A DNA stretch of 64,000 nucleotides from Phymorhynchus buccinoides (lineage: Eukaryota; Mollusca; Gastropoda; Neogastropoda; Raphitomidae), in assembly GCA_017654935.2 (NCBI GenBank), contig CM065697.1:43758059-43822058 (forward strand). The letters are read 5' to 3'. How positions within the stretch are numbered: the stretch's first letter is position 1; every line of letters starts with the position of its first letter. Position numbers and translations under genes: made by a program. The notes beneath the pieces are model-generated. The model was given only the letters and a program-made list of their open reading frames with translations, was not told the origin of the DNA and made no database searches. Positions 39,895 through 49,884 of this stretch are shown piece after piece.

Positions 39895-42876
39895 AAGAGA
39901 CAGACAGACGGAAAGACATTCAAAGGCACAGACAGAAACAGATACACAGGCATGCAAGCAGACAGACTGTGAGACAGAGAGAGAAAGACAGAGAGAAAAA
40001 GAGAGCCAGACAGTGAGAGAGAGATAAATTTTTTCAAAATGTGTCGGACTGTTGCCACGTCAGACCAATGCCACGTCGGAACTTTAAACGTCGGACTATC
40101 GAGATGACAGATGACATTACACCCATTATCTTCTCTCCTAGCCCATGGATGCACCTTAGCAGGCCTGAATTGCAGAATTTTAAATTGCCTAGAGCCGGTG
40201 TCGCCGGATTATAAGAATTTAAGAACCAACGATTTTCTTACACACACACACACACACTTGTAGTAAATACAAAGGGTCTATATAAGCATTTGCTATATTC
40301 AAACTAGATTGCACTAATCTAGAGAGGTGGAAAAAAGAGCAGTAAATGTGTGTGTGCGCGCGCTGCCCTTGCATTCTGCCGGGCCCCCTCCCCCTTGCAG
40401 GAATTTTGAAATTTCCTTTGAGGAGCACCCATGCTAGCCTGACTGTTTGTCTTTAACCCCCCACCAGATGCAGCAGCCGGGGAAGACGGACCAGAGTTGC
40501 CTGGAGCCGGTGTCCCAGTCTCACCTGGTGGAGCTCAGCGTGGTGGCGCCACTGGGCCAGGACTCCATCGGCGACGACATGAAGAACTTCGCCGAGCAGC
40601 TCAAACCGTATCCTTGGGCATGAGTGGGCTAATTTTGAATCTATTTTTGGGGGAGAGAACAAAATGATCTTATTTAACGGTCGTACGGCATGTTGTGTTG
40701 TAAGGCGCACTCCTCTCATTCTTACAAAGCAATCTGCTTTTGTTGTAATAGTTCACTGAATCTGAATCTGACTCGTAACGCTGAGCTATCCAACTTCGCC
40801 GAATTGGCCTGACTGCCGAATTGCATGGGTTCGCTGAGTTGTGAGGTGTGAATGTTTAAGCACGATGTACGCTATACAGCTGTGTCTGGCTCTCTTTTTC
40901 TCTCTGTCTCAGTCTGTCTGCTTGCATGCCTGTGTATCTGTTTCTGTCTGTGCCTTTGAATGTCTTTCCATGTCTGTCTGTCTCTTTCAATGTGTGTGTG
41001 TGTGCCTGTCTTTCACCACCTCCCTTTGACAATCTCTGTCTCTGTTTGTTTTTCTGTCTGTCTGCCTTTGACAATCTCTGTCTGTTTGTTTTTCTGTCTG
41101 TCTCTCTCTGTCACATAGCCACGTGGGTAGCCACACTGCGTCTTTGGGGGAGAACAAAATTATCTTATTTAACGGTCGTACGGCATGTTGTGTTGTAAGG
41201 CGCACTCCTCTCATTCTTACAAAGCAATCTGCTTTTGTTGTAATAGTTCACTGAATCTGAATCTGACTCGTAACGCTGAGCTATCCAACTGGATAATTAT
41301 ACAGCGTGGTGTGGAGCAGCAGGAAGAAAAATAAAACAAAATGAAAGAAGCAACTGAAAAGAAATGAACTAAAAATATAGAGATCTCCCCAGCGTTTGAT
41401 GGCTCCAGTCAGGCCAATCCGGCTACCATAGCGGCCCCCGGGGACAAACCCCGACCGGCACAGCACTGACTATTTTGTTAGTGATATTAATTGTAATAAA
41501 AGTCGCAGGGCTCTCATAGAGATAAGTATCACCTGTTCATCAGTGAAATGTGGTAGGTAGTGATGCTTAAGTTCTGTCACATGTTGTTGTTGGTGGCTTA
41601 CCCTGGCTTAAAGACTCCAGGGATCATCCCAACAGTGGAAGCACTTGAACACTATGGTACAAGTGCATCAGCTACGGATGAGAACATTACGTGCGTGACC
41701 GTTTTTGATTACCCCGCCACGTGGGCAGCCACACTCCGTCTTTGGGGGATAGTTCTGTCACATGCGTCAAGAACTTTTTCGAGTTGCTAAAACAGTATCT
41801 TTGTGCATGTGTTAGTAATTGTTAATTTTGTTGTTTTGTGATAAAAAAAAGAGTTCTCCCACCTTCTGGAAGTTCTGTGCTTGTAACTTCCTCTAATCTG
41901 TCACTCTCTTTTGACTCTACCTTTTCCTTTTGCTTTCTATCATCTACTATCTTTCTGACTTATTGGCCCATTCTCCTGCCTTAAAAAAAAATCTTCCAAA
42001 TAATTTTTCTTCTTTGAGCTCCTCCGAAATCGGAATGTGTCGGCTGTACACAGCGGGGAGACCAGTGAAAACTGAAAACCGGACACATATGTACCTTACC
42101 TATTATGGGCCGTATGGCCTGGGAACACAGAAGAAGAAGAATGCTGTTTGTGGTCAAAGTCAAAATTTAATTTTCAGATGGTACATTGAATAAGCAATAA
42201 AAGAATAATGTTTGCTTTTTTACATCAAGCCATCTATAACACAAATAAATAATTAAATGACGAAAAATGAGCATGCACTAATTTAAAACAAAACAAAACA
42301 ACAACAAAGCATAAACACACTATATGCTTGCAAATATGCCCGCACTCACACATGTACACTCCCCACCCCCTCTCTCTCTCTCTCTCCCTCTCTTTCACGC
42401 ACATATACATCCTAATTCATATACATATATACAATAGCATAAAAAATATAACAGGGCAATGTTTATGAAACATCATAAAAAATCAATTCAGTAGAAGACA
42501 TGAAATTCCACTTTTGGTCTCTTAGCATTATGAAGGAAATATAAGCAGGCAACAGATTAACAAAGTGGATAGCTGCAACGACTTACATTATTTTTATTTA
42601 AAAATCATTGGTAGAGAAAAACCCCACCATATATGGAATCAATAAAATATACAGTAAACTTTTGTCATTGGATTCTTCTTACAAAACGTGGTGTTGGCAT
42701 GTGTGACCTACTAAGGCAAATACTGCTCGCAGACTGCTAATGCTGTTAACTCGTACTGGTAGGGACTTTTTAGTCTGCTTTATTTCTTTTCTAGATTGTT
42801 TTGTCTGTAGTACTTTCCTTAACGCGGCCACAGACTGGTCATTCTGGAGAAATTTGACCACAGGCGTCTGCCATGA
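35809..42876 (+). CDS. MED18: Mediator complex subunit 18
   Basis: Six exons with matching phases (35809-35995, 36726-36804, 39185-39307, 39526-39604, 40468-40607, 42834-42876) give 216 residues; human MED18 has 208. Conserved blocks in order: EYLLQGSILD with LLHRLRGLCDN, YLGQAEVGDKNRHTLVR, FLNELGFKLDHEYVARGYVF, KIYR, HLVELSVVAPLGQD then DDMKNFAEQLKP, and LEKFDHRRLP at the end. MED18 is in the head module of Mediator, forms a beta-barrel with MED20 and contacts RNA polymerase II and MED8. The start is the first ATG after the YY1/ETS region. The gene looks intact. One oddity is Cys in place of the usual Trp at the exon 2/3 junction. Confidence 0.95.
36005..36725. other. MED18 intron 1
   Basis: 36253-36335 repeats 35493-35575 (CCCCTAAGGGTGCCAGAATG ... 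GGGCCC, GAGAAGAAGA) as a dispersed-repeat pair. A short array of GTACCGGTAATGCC lies at 36342-36410. An open frame at 36060-36240 has no supporting homology. Confidence 0.5.
36726..36804 (+). CDS. MED18: MED18 exon 2
   Basis: Acceptor TTTCAG ends at 36725, donor GTAAGA at 36805. Encodes NNLSTQQSQYILFRVREALD then DREAP. It aligns with the human segment SPFVLRARRSMDRAGAPW. The split codon TG|C gives Cys where human has Trp. Confidence 0.9.
36827..37255 (-). mobile_element. (GAA)n-tailed retroposon, near full length
   Basis: Minus strand: tail complement CTTCTTCTTCTCCTTCTTCT, GCGTTCCTAGGCCATATGGC, GTCTCCCCGCTAGCGTACAG, GGCAGGAGAATGGGCC, AGAACTTCAAGAAGG, GTATCCCCACAGGGAGAGAC, CTGTATGGAGGCATGAAGCA. 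It shows the unexpanded order of blocks that is expanded at 20787-22215. Confidence 0.8.
37318..37512 (-). mobile_element. Retroposon, inverted copy of 28986-29206
   Basis: GTTTTACGTCCTCTTGGTCT, GAATCAGACACATATGGGAC, CAATACTGGAGGCAATGCTC, GGTAACCACGCCTCGGTTAA, ATGGCACCGCC: reverse complement of the insert in the pogo-like MITE. Confidence 0.75.
37591..37826. mobile_element. piggyBac-like MITE, CCCTTTC family
   Basis: TTAA (37587-37590) CCCTTTCACCACCAACG ... GCTGGCGGCGAAAGGG TTAA (37827-37830), inverted relative to 14019-14274. Confidence 0.9.
38001..38176. mobile_element. pogo-like MITE, copy 4
   Basis: CAGTGGAACCTCCTTTATAA ... TTATAAGGGAGGTACCACTG with TA at 37999-38000 and 38177-38178. 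176 bases, the uninterrupted form. Confidence 0.9.
38752..38946. mobile_element. CAGGGCTCCC TIR element, copy 3
   Basis: CAGGGCTCCCAATTGTCCCG ... GGTCCCTGGGAGCCCTG. CTAGA occurs directly on both sides, a possible 5-base target duplication. Confidence 0.8.
39185..39307 (+). CDS. MED18: MED18 exon 3
   Basis: Acceptor GTTCAG ends at 39184, donor GTGAGT at 39308. Encodes FIRYLGQAEVGDKNRHTLVR, ACYDVACSNN and REFLNELGF, very close to human HLRYLGQPEMGDKNRHALVR. Confidence 0.95.
39345..39420 (+). mobile_element. tRNA-headed SINE, head only
   Basis: A box TGGCACAGAGG at 39352-39362 and B box GACTTCGAACC at 39394-39404, close to the head at 12700-12775. It lies 38 bases after the MED18 exon 3 donor. 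Confidence 0.7.
39526..39604 (+). CDS. MED18: MED18 exon 4
   Basis: Acceptor GTTCCAG ends at 39525, donor GTAGGG at 39605. Encodes LDHEYVARGYVFHKGRMKAM and VSKIYR, matching human MDHEFVAKGHLFRKGIMKIM. Confidence 0.95.
39605..40030. repeat. GACA/GAGA-rich low-complexity block
   Basis: Dense GACAGACAG, GAGAGAGA and a (CA)n stretch at 39860-39890. Its last 125 bases are the reverse complement of 40881-41002. Confidence 0.9.
40160..40432. mobile_element. Diverged copy of the CCTGGAGCTGGCGTCGCC family
   Basis: GGCCTGAATTGCAGAATTTT, GCCTAGAGCCGGTGTCGCCG, then TGCCGGGCCCCCTCCCCCTT, GCAGGAATTTTGAAATTTCC and GAGGAGCACCCATGC. It ends just before MED18 exon 5. Confidence 0.6.
40468..40607 (+). CDS. 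MED18: MED18 exon 5
   Basis: Acceptor CCACCAG ends at 40467, donor GTATCC at 40608. Encodes HLVELSVVAPLGQD and DDMKNFAEQLK; human has YLVELSVVAPAGQD and DDMKNFAEQLKP. Reading through the donor gives YPWA and a stop, so the last exon must be spliced from farther on. Confidence 0.95.
40650..41290. repeat. Duplicated intron blocks downstream of MED18 exon 5
   Basis: About 140 bases (GAGAACAAAATGATCTTATT, TAACGGTCGTACGGCATGTT ... GCTGAGCTATCCAACT) occur at 40654-40794 and 41151-41290. Between them, 40824-40880 repeats 39024-39082 (GCATGGGTTCGCTGAGTTGT). Then 40881-41002 inverts 39888-40012. Confidence 0.85.
41590..41750 (+). mobile_element. Dispersed repeat (CATCCCAACAG...CATCAGCTA family)
   Basis: GACTCCAGGGATCATCCCAA, GGTACAAGTGCATCAGCTA, CCACGTGGGCAGCCACACTC, same as 17530-17690. 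No coding. Confidence 0.7.
41851..42152 (+). mobile_element. (GAA)n-tailed retroposon
   Basis: CCACCTTCTGGAAGTTCTGT ... CCGAAATCGGAATGTGTCGG, GCGGGGAGACCAGTGAAAAC, ATTATGGGCCGTATGGCCTG, CACAGAAGAAGAAGAA. Starts in the middle of the family consensus. Confidence 0.8.
42834..42876 (+). CDS. MED18: MED18 exon 6, 43-base coding end
   Basis: Acceptor GCGGCCACAG ends at 42833. One base completes the Pro codon, then LVILEKFDHRRLP and TGA (42874-42876), matching human LVHLEKIDPKRLM. It is easily missed because of its size and the 2.2-kb intron before it. Confidence 0.9.
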
Positions 42877-43429
42877 ACAAAGACGGAGAAGAAACAACAA
42901 CAGAGAGAGACAGAGAGCATGCAGATTGGGCACAGAAACTTTGTGTTTGTGTGTGACGGAGAGAGAGAGCGTGAATGTGTGTGTGCCTCTGTGTGTGTGC
43001 GTGTTTGTGTGTGTGTGCGTGTGTGCGTGTGTGTGAGAGAGAGGAAGAGAGAGAGAGGATGGATGGAATCTGCTTGTTTTTTAATGTGAAATGAAATGAA
43101 AAAATATCTGGTGTATTTTTTGTTTGCTTTGTGTGTGTGTGTGTGTGTGTGCGCGCGCCTGGTTTGTGTGTGTGTGTGTGCACGCGGTGCGCACATGTGT
43201 GTGTCTGTGTGCGTGTGTGTGTGTGTGTGATACCTGACAAGCATACCAATGTGTCCTGATCATAAGTTGGTCCCGTCAATGGCCCGATCTCTAGTTGTTT
43301 TTTTTCAAGAAAATCTTTTAAACATTTTTTTTCTTTGAGCTCCTCCGAAATCAAAATGTGGTAGCTGAATGCAGCGAGGTTGGGTTGCATGTTTGTGAAA
43401 AAACAAAATGATTTCCTTTGTACACTGAT

Positions 43430-43815
43430 GCATGAATGCTCCTGCTTTCAGGATGTCCTGAAGTTCAGGATTTGTTTTTATTGCCTGGAGCTGGAGTCGC
43501 GGTATTATGAGAAGATGCATTTTGCTGGTTATAGAGGTCATGAAGTTTAATCAGAAGTGAAAGTGCAACGAGATAGACTAAGAGCCTGTCAATTACATTG
43601 GAAACTGTTGTTTTTCTTCAGCTTCCAGGGGACATTGCCCCCCGGAACCCCCAGGAGGGGCGCTGTCCCTGCACTCCGCCGGGGCCTGGGTGGCCCCTGG
43701 ACCCCTGCCTTGCAGGACCCTGGACCCCTGCCTTGCAGGACCCTGGACCCCTGCCTTGCAGGACCCTGGACCCCTGCCTTGCAGGATTTTTGAAATTTCC
43801 CAGGACCACCCATGA
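43430..43815 (+). mobile_element. CCTGGAGCTGG family copy with a 23-bp array
   Basis: Same blocks as 29890-30222. The word GACCCCTGCCTTGCAGGACC is repeated four times at about 43697-43788 where the other copy has it once. Confidence 0.8.
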
Positions 43816-44369
43816 TGCATTGGCTAAGAATCTTGCATCTTGACTAGGAAACTGGAGACTGACTAAATATACGTATTTTACCCACTATGGCCAAGGGACA
43901 CAAAAGAAGTAGAAAAAAGATCCTTTTACTGATAATAACATTCATGCTCTGATATCAAACACAAGATGCTGTACAGTTTCTATTTTTATTCATTTTAGTA
44001 TATATAAAAAATCTCACAATGAAAACAAAAAAAGTATTTGTATATATATTTCTTTATATAATCTGTATTGTAAAAAACATACAAAAATGACAGCCAGCCC
44101 AAAATATAGCCATGGTCAAGAAAATGATAAACAAGGACACTATTTGTTGAAAGCATTAAGTAAGTTTGATCAAACGACACTCGCTGAGACCAATCAGCAA
44201 CTAAGGCAAAACTAACAGTATGCAGCATCACGTTGGTACTTGTATACTACAAGTATATGCACGCACATTTAACATCAATGCATGCTCGCATACATACATA
44301 CATACACAGCAGTTAAAAGTTTAGAAAAATCTGAATTCTGTCACTCACTGACTGGAATTTTACTAATAT

Positions 44370-44763
44370 ATTGTCGGTGAAATTCAAAAACCTTGTATCT
44401 CGAATTTTTGGTTTTTTGAGTCGGCTCTCTAATTTTTCCTGCCACCTTCCACCAAAAGCTCACATCTCTAACGACTTTCTCTCTGGGGTAAATGAGGTTG
44501 TGAAAATAGACGAAAAACTCATAAGTCCCAAATTCAGATCTAGTTAAGGACAAAAACCTCGTATCTTCATTCTTTTCAAGTAAAAAAAAATGTTTTAAAG
44601 TAATTTTAACAAAATGCAGGACTAAACTCGCAATGTCTTGAACAACATATTCATCATAGTTAATCAATTGTGGTCAACGCGGTTAATTTTGAAAACAGTT
44701 TAAAAAAAAATCAAAACTACCAAAATTGAGATACGAGGTTTTTTTGAATTTCACCGACGATAT
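44370..44763. mobile_element. ATCGTCGGTGAAATTC TIR element, complete
   Basis: Left TATTGTCGGTGAAATTCAAA then ACCTTGTATCTCG; right CGAGGTTTTTTTGAATTTCA then CCGACGATA, about 394 bases, TA-rich borders. The interior contains CGCAATGTCTTGAACAACAT. No coding frame of note. Confidence 0.8.
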
Positions 44764-45073
44764 GCCATCTTCAGATCTTTTAGCAGAATATTTATGAGGA
44801 AAAGCAATCAGGAATAAAAACTTCGAATTGCGTGAATCAATTCAACGTTTTTCCATTCACACTCAAATCCTTTGCTGATTCCACTTCACTCGCGGGTTTA
44901 CTTGATAAGCAAAGTTTAAAACATGTCATTGTGAATGTGATCTGTGTCATTATTTGAGCAATCGCAAAAGTGTTTTTTTAATAAAAAGCGCAAGTCTACT
45001 GTGACAGAAGTGGCACATGCACAAGAGATCAAAACCAGAAATGTGGTGATCCAAACTGACTTTAAAATAGATA

Positions 45074-45234
45074 CACTGGAACCTCCCTTATAAGACCTTC
45101 AAAAATCATCCAAAATGAGGTCTTATAAGGGAGGGGTCTTATAAGGGAGGTAATTTTAATACTTACAAAGAAGGGCAATGTCTCAGAGAAGTAGGTGTTA
45201 AGTGGGAGGGAGTCTTATAAGGGAGGTTCCACAG
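45074..45234. mobile_element. pogo-like MITE, copy 5
   Basis: CACTGGAACCTCCCTTATAA ... TTATAAGGGAGGTTCCACAG with TA at 45072-45073 and 45235-45236. Confidence 0.9.
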
Positions 45235-45634
45235 TAGTGTTTTTTTTTAAAACATGCACGAACTCTGTGTAAATTCTAATCAATAGTAAAATCAAACTTT
45301 AAAGCTAACTTCTTTGTTTTGTACTGGCACTTTGCTTTGGTTTTCTGCACTTAATTCCTATGATTTTTTTTTCAGTGTTTTAAACAAAAAACCTACATAA
45401 AATGATAAATGCATTATGACAAGCATACGTGAAAAACAAAAACAGTGTAAATCTTAAAGCTTCACAAGGCAACTTACATCCAAAAGTACACTTTGCTTTC
45501 AGTCTTGTTTTCTTTCCAGTATGTCAAAAGCAAAGAGAGAAACACAGAGAGACATGAACATGACATCACAAAATGGTAAGCAAATTACCCTGCGGGGAAA
45601 CCACAACTACCGTAACCATAACTACCTAAAGTTT

Positions 45635-45745
45635 CACTTTACCAGGTCCAGCCGAAGACGTACATGCTGGGTCTAACTATTTCTTAGTCAAGCGCATAAT
45701 AATGGCAGCATGACGCATCAACGCTCATACGACAGGAAATTGTAG
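45635..45745 (+). mobile_element. Tail-side fragment of the (GAA)n retroposon variant
   Basis: CCAGCCGAAGACGTACATGC, TAGTCAAGCGCATAATAATG, GCAGCATGACGCATCAACGC, CGACAGGAAATTG: inverse of the block at 26760-26850. Confidence 0.6.
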
Positions 45746-46594
45746 AAAGAAAAAACGCCCATAATTGTAGACTGGTAATATTTCGGAATACCTTTGTCGA
45801 GCACCAGCCATGGACTTGACGTAAGCATTGTAACTACGTAACAAAAAAGACGCAAGTATTGAAATAGGTCACATTGTGACACATGCACGAGATCTACATA
45901 AAAATAAATAAAAAAGAAAGAGGGATAGAAAGAATAGCCAGAGAGGGAGAGGGAGCAAAGAGAATGGAAGTAAAGAGGGAGGAGTCAAAAGCGAGTGGTT
46001 GAGAGAGAGAGAGACAGGGGGAGAGATAGATGGAGAAAGGGAGATTGAAAGAGAAAGATAATCTTTGACAGGAAACTGAGCGATCCACAAAGAAAACAAA
46101 AGAACTATACATAAATCTACACTGGCTAAGTCTTAAAGGGAAAACAACCGATCCCAGGGATTGGGTCTTTTTCGCCAGAAAAGCTCTGCCTCGCGGTGGC
46201 TCGCACAACAGGGAACAAAGAAGGGCGAAACGTCACCGTCACCAGCTGTGATTCAAATGCGGCACGCACTCAGTGCCTCCACTCTTTTATAGTCCGGCCG
46301 TGCCTTTAATTACATTGTAAAGAAGAATCTCCTCACCCACCCCATAACATATATTGCGGCATCAATTGAATGTTAATAAGACAACAAGAATGTCACAACA
46401 TGCAAGGCTTAGAACCGGCATTAAAAACGGTCGAAGAAACAGCATAATATAGGGTTAGTATCATTCCTGAGTGGCGTAAGCTTGTCAGTTGTCACTGTGA
46501 AGAATACAAAGATTTTGCATGTTCGCATTGTGGGCAGGATGCACACAAGAAGTACCCTGCGCATTACCAAGACACACACACACACTTTTCTCTT

Positions 46595-47186
46595 TTTCTC
46601 TTATGGATGAAACTCAGAAAGAGACACAACACATTGGATGAAACTCAGAAAGAGACACAACACATCTTATGGATGAAACTCAGAAAGAGACACAACACAT
46701 CTTATGGATGAAACTCAGAAAGAGACACAACACATCTTATGGATGAAACTCAGAAAGAGACACAACACATCTTATGGATGAAGCTCAGAAAGAGACACAA
46801 CACATCTTATGGATGAAACTCAGAAAGAGACACAACACATCTTATGGATGAAGCTCAGAAAGAGACACAACACATCTTATGGATGAAGCTCAGAAAGAGA
46901 CACAACACATCTTATGGATGAAACTCAGAAAGAGACACAACACATCTTATGGATGAAACTCAGAAAGAGACACAACACATCTTATGGATGAAACTCAGAA
47001 AGAGACACAACACATCTTATGGGAAGCTGAAAGAGACACAACACTCTTATGGATGAAACTCAGAAAGAGACACAACACATCTTATGGATGAAACTCAGAA
47101 AGAGACACAACACATCTTATGGATGAAACTCAGAAAGAGACACAACACATCTTATGGATGAAACTCAGAAAGAGACACAACACACT
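46595..47186. repeat. 35-bp minisatellite
   Basis: About 17 units of CTTATGGATGAAACTCAGAA, AGAGACACAACACAT. Nearly all identical; A/G variants (AAACTC or AAGCTC) occur in four units, and one unit at 47020-47045 is shortened. No spacers, so not CRISPR. Confidence 0.95.
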
Positions 47187-47439
47187 TCTCAAAGAAAAAC
47201 AACAACAGAGCATAAGAATGAAACTAATTAGGATTCCCCTCTCAGGAGGAATACTATTGTTAATGTAAAAATTCTTCTTCGGCAGAAGTGGGAGTGGTGG
47301 GGTTGGGGAATCCTCTCATGTTTGCCTCTGAAGGCAAAGGTAAGCCCTCTAGTCATTACCGTCCATACGGGTCTCTGACCGATTGCACGCTAATCTCATC
47401 ATCATCGATCTCTAGTCATTATTATCGGCAATTACCGAA

Positions 47440-48005
47440 TTTGTCGGACTATAAGGCGCCCCTTTGTATAACTAGAAGGCGCACCCCCCAAATTTAAGAT
47501 TTTGTTGTTATTATATTTCCTGGCAAATGTGAAGAATAGCCCCCTCCTCTTCCCCTTCCATTCATTTCAGACAGTTTCAGGTCAGCTTAGTCATCAACTT
47601 TTGTGTGTGTGTGTGTTTGACACTAAACTGACCCTAAACCTATCCCTAACCCTATCCCAAACTCTATTCCTAGCCCTAACTTGAAACCGTCTAATCCACA
47701 AAATAAAATAAAAATCGATGGTATCAATGATGATATATCAATGTGCATATATGTGTCATAAATTTTGTAAAACCAAGAAAAAATGTTTAATAAAATTTTT
47801 AAAAAAATTGATGGTATGTTATGAGATTGAGATAGACACTTAACTGACCCTAAATCTATCCCTAACCCTAACCCTAACCCTAACCCTAACTGAAACCGTC
47901 AGAAATGAATGGAAGGGGCAGAGGAGGGGGCTATTCTTCACATTTGCCTATTTCCTTACTATTTTATCAATCGCATCATAAGGCGCAGGGGTCTGAGTCT
48001 GGGTA
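47440..48005. mobile_element. Foldback element with interstitial telomere-like repeats
   Basis: The outer ends contain TCGGACTATAAGGCGC and ATAAGGCGCAGGGGTCTGAG. The arm GGCAAATGTGAAGAATAGCC, CCCTCCTC (from 47522) is the reverse complement of GAGGAGGGGGCTATTCTTCA, CATTTGCC (47921-47948). Between the arms lie CTATCCCTAACCCTATCC words and a (CCCTAA)n stretch at 47860-47890. Confidence 0.75.
47860..47890. repeat. Interstitial (CCCTAA)n, about 5 units
   Basis: CCCTAACCCTAACCCTAACC and onward, complement of TTAGGG, the animal telomere repeat. It is inside the foldback element, so probably internally generated or captured and not a chromosome end. Confidence 0.85.
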
Positions 48006-48032
48006 AAAAGCATGGCAGTACGAAACAAGGTA

Positions 48033-48397
48033 CAGTTGAACCTCCCTTATAAGACCTTACAAAATCATCCAAAATGAGGCATGGTAGACCTCCGCGAATC
48101 GCGGAAAATCCGTGAAACAGTTTGAAACAAAATTTAAAATAAAAAATGCATTGAAATGGCATGAAAAAGTGAAAAATTCACTCTCATTTATTGAATTTTC
48201 TTCGGCCCCCTGGACCCCCGGCCATTTTCCTTGAATTAGTTGAAAACCACTTTGCCCCCACTACCATGCCTGTATATGGGAGGGGTCTTTAAGAGAGGTA
48301 ATTTTAATACTTACAAAGAAGGGCAATGTCTCAGAGAAGTAGGTCTTATGTGGGAGGGAGTCTTATAATGGGAGGTCTTATAAGGGCGGTTCCACTG
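48033..48397. mobile_element. pogo-like MITE, copy 6, with a nested GGCATGGTAG element
   Basis: CAGTTGAACCTCCCTTATAA ... TTATAAGGGCGGTTCCACTG. Nested at 48078-48269 is a second element with inverted ends AGGCATGGTAG and CTACCATGCCT. Confidence 0.85.
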
Positions 48398-48473
48398 TAC
48401 TGGGTTTACTCCCAAGAAAACTTCTGAGTAGTCTGAGCGCTAAAACAATAAGACAAATCGGCAAATATTTCTG

Positions 48474-48598
48474 TTAAGATCAGCTCCCTCCGCTGTTCCA
48501 GGGTGAAATTGGACAATCAGTTTAACGGAAAAGGTAAATTGGAGGGAGCTGATTGGCCAACTTCACCCTGGAACAGCGGAGGGAGCTGATCTTAACAT
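48474..48598. mobile_element. Palindromic MITE (TTAAGATCAGCTCCCTCCGC)
   Basis: Arms of about 37 bases: TTAAGATCAGCTCCCTCCGC, TGTTCCAGGGTGAA and the exact inverse ending GCGGAGGGAGCTGATCTTAA. The 125-base total gives a strong hairpin. Confidence 0.85.
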
Positions 48599-48887
48599 AA
48601 GCCGAAAAATCATCTAGTGCACAATCGTTAATTAATGATAGTTCACTTTCCAGTTTCCCACCAAGCAATGATTATTTGAAAATGTCTGGCCCAAAAAAGA
48701 AACAAAACACCCACAAGGCAGAAACTGAGCAGCACCAAGTTCCCTCGCGGTCAAGATCGCGCACGGATGGATGGACGCGATTTCAACAAAAACGATAGTT
48801 CCCGCTGCCTGGGAACTAAAAACGAAACTAAAGCTACTAACTGGGACACAAAGCATTCAACAGAAAAAAGAAAAAACAACATATATA

Positions 48888-49143
48888 CAGTGGTACCTCC
48901 CTTATAAGACTTTCAAAAATCATCCAAAATGAGGTCTTATAAGGGAGGTAATTTTAATACTTTATATACAAAGAAGGGCAATGTCTCAGAGAAGTAGGTC
49001 TTATGTGGGAGGGAGTCTTATAATGGGAGGTCTTATAAGGGAGGTAATTTTAATACTTACAAAGAAGGGCAATGTCTCAGAGAAGTAGGTCTTATGTGGG
49101 AGGGAGTCTTATAATGGGAGGTCTTATAAGGGAGGTTCCACTG
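48888..49143. mobile_element. pogo-like MITE, copy 7, with an internal tandem duplication
   Basis: CAGTGGTACCTCCCTTATAA ... TTATAAGGGAGGTTCCACTG. An 84-base inner block (GGGAGGTAATTTTAATAC ... GGGAGTCTTATAATGGGAGG) is present twice. Confidence 0.9.
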
Positions 49144-49394
49144 TATCTGATAAAGCCTTGTTAATATTAGCAATTCAGTACAGCTTGATAATGATATAAA
49201 ACTCACATGATATGACATTGCTAAGTGTTTTGTTTTGGCAGTCATTCAAGCACAACTGATAAAACACAATTGGTGCTATATATATAATTTCAGTGTTCCA
49301 CGAAAACAGTAATGGCACATCAACATTACGCCCCAATAAATCTCTTTGGAAACAAAAATGGCAGTAAGTTGGCGCAAAGTTCACATCAACCAGG

Positions 49395-49547
49395 ACCTGT
49401 ATTCACGTTGAGATAGCATGAGACTTAGCATGATGCTAACTTAGAAGCTCTTCCAAAAGTCCTATTAAATCCTACAGGACATTGGAAGAGCTTCTAAGTT
49501 AGCATCATGCTAAGTCTCATGCTATCTCAATGTGAATACAGGCCCTG
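49395..49547. mobile_element. Palindromic MITE (CCTGTATTCACGTTGAGATA)
   Basis: Arms of about 65 bases: CCTGTATTCACGTTGAGATA, GCATGAGACTTAGCATGATG, CTAACTTAGAAGCTCTTCCA against the inverse. The loop is AAAGTCCTATTAAATCCTAC. A degenerate relative is at 28834-28925. Confidence 0.9.
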
Positions 49548-49884
49548 GAAATTAACATTCAGTTTGTGATCTTTTCTTGAACATGGAGTTAAGTACGGCG
49601 AATGAAAATTGTAGTTTATAAGCAACATCGCAAATACATTGTCATAGAAATAGTCTTGATGTTGAAAAAAGTGTCAACACAGCATATTGAACTTTAGTGA
49701 GCTGCGTTATCTTTGATATGAAATATATTATTACACTAATAGCAAAATAAGGCAATTGTTCTACAGATTATTATCAAGCCTTGCTAAAGGTTCAAACTAC
49801 GTATAAACTATATACCGGTAAATTAAAGAAGAAGAAAAAGCAAGCACAATGTTCTTCTCATCCCAGTGAACGCACTAGGAATTT

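Noticed and set aside
46285..46300. TATAAAAG on the minus strand as a gene promoter
   Set aside because: No downstream frame or splice pattern could be linked to it; the transcribed side runs into GA-rich sequence.
46595..47186. Regular 35-bp repeats that resemble a CRISPR array
   Set aside because: Units are back to back without unique spacers, the genome is eukaryotic and no cas-like gene is near. It is a minisatellite.
47860..47890. A chromosome end
   Set aside because: Only about five units, inside a foldback element with unique sequence on both sides.
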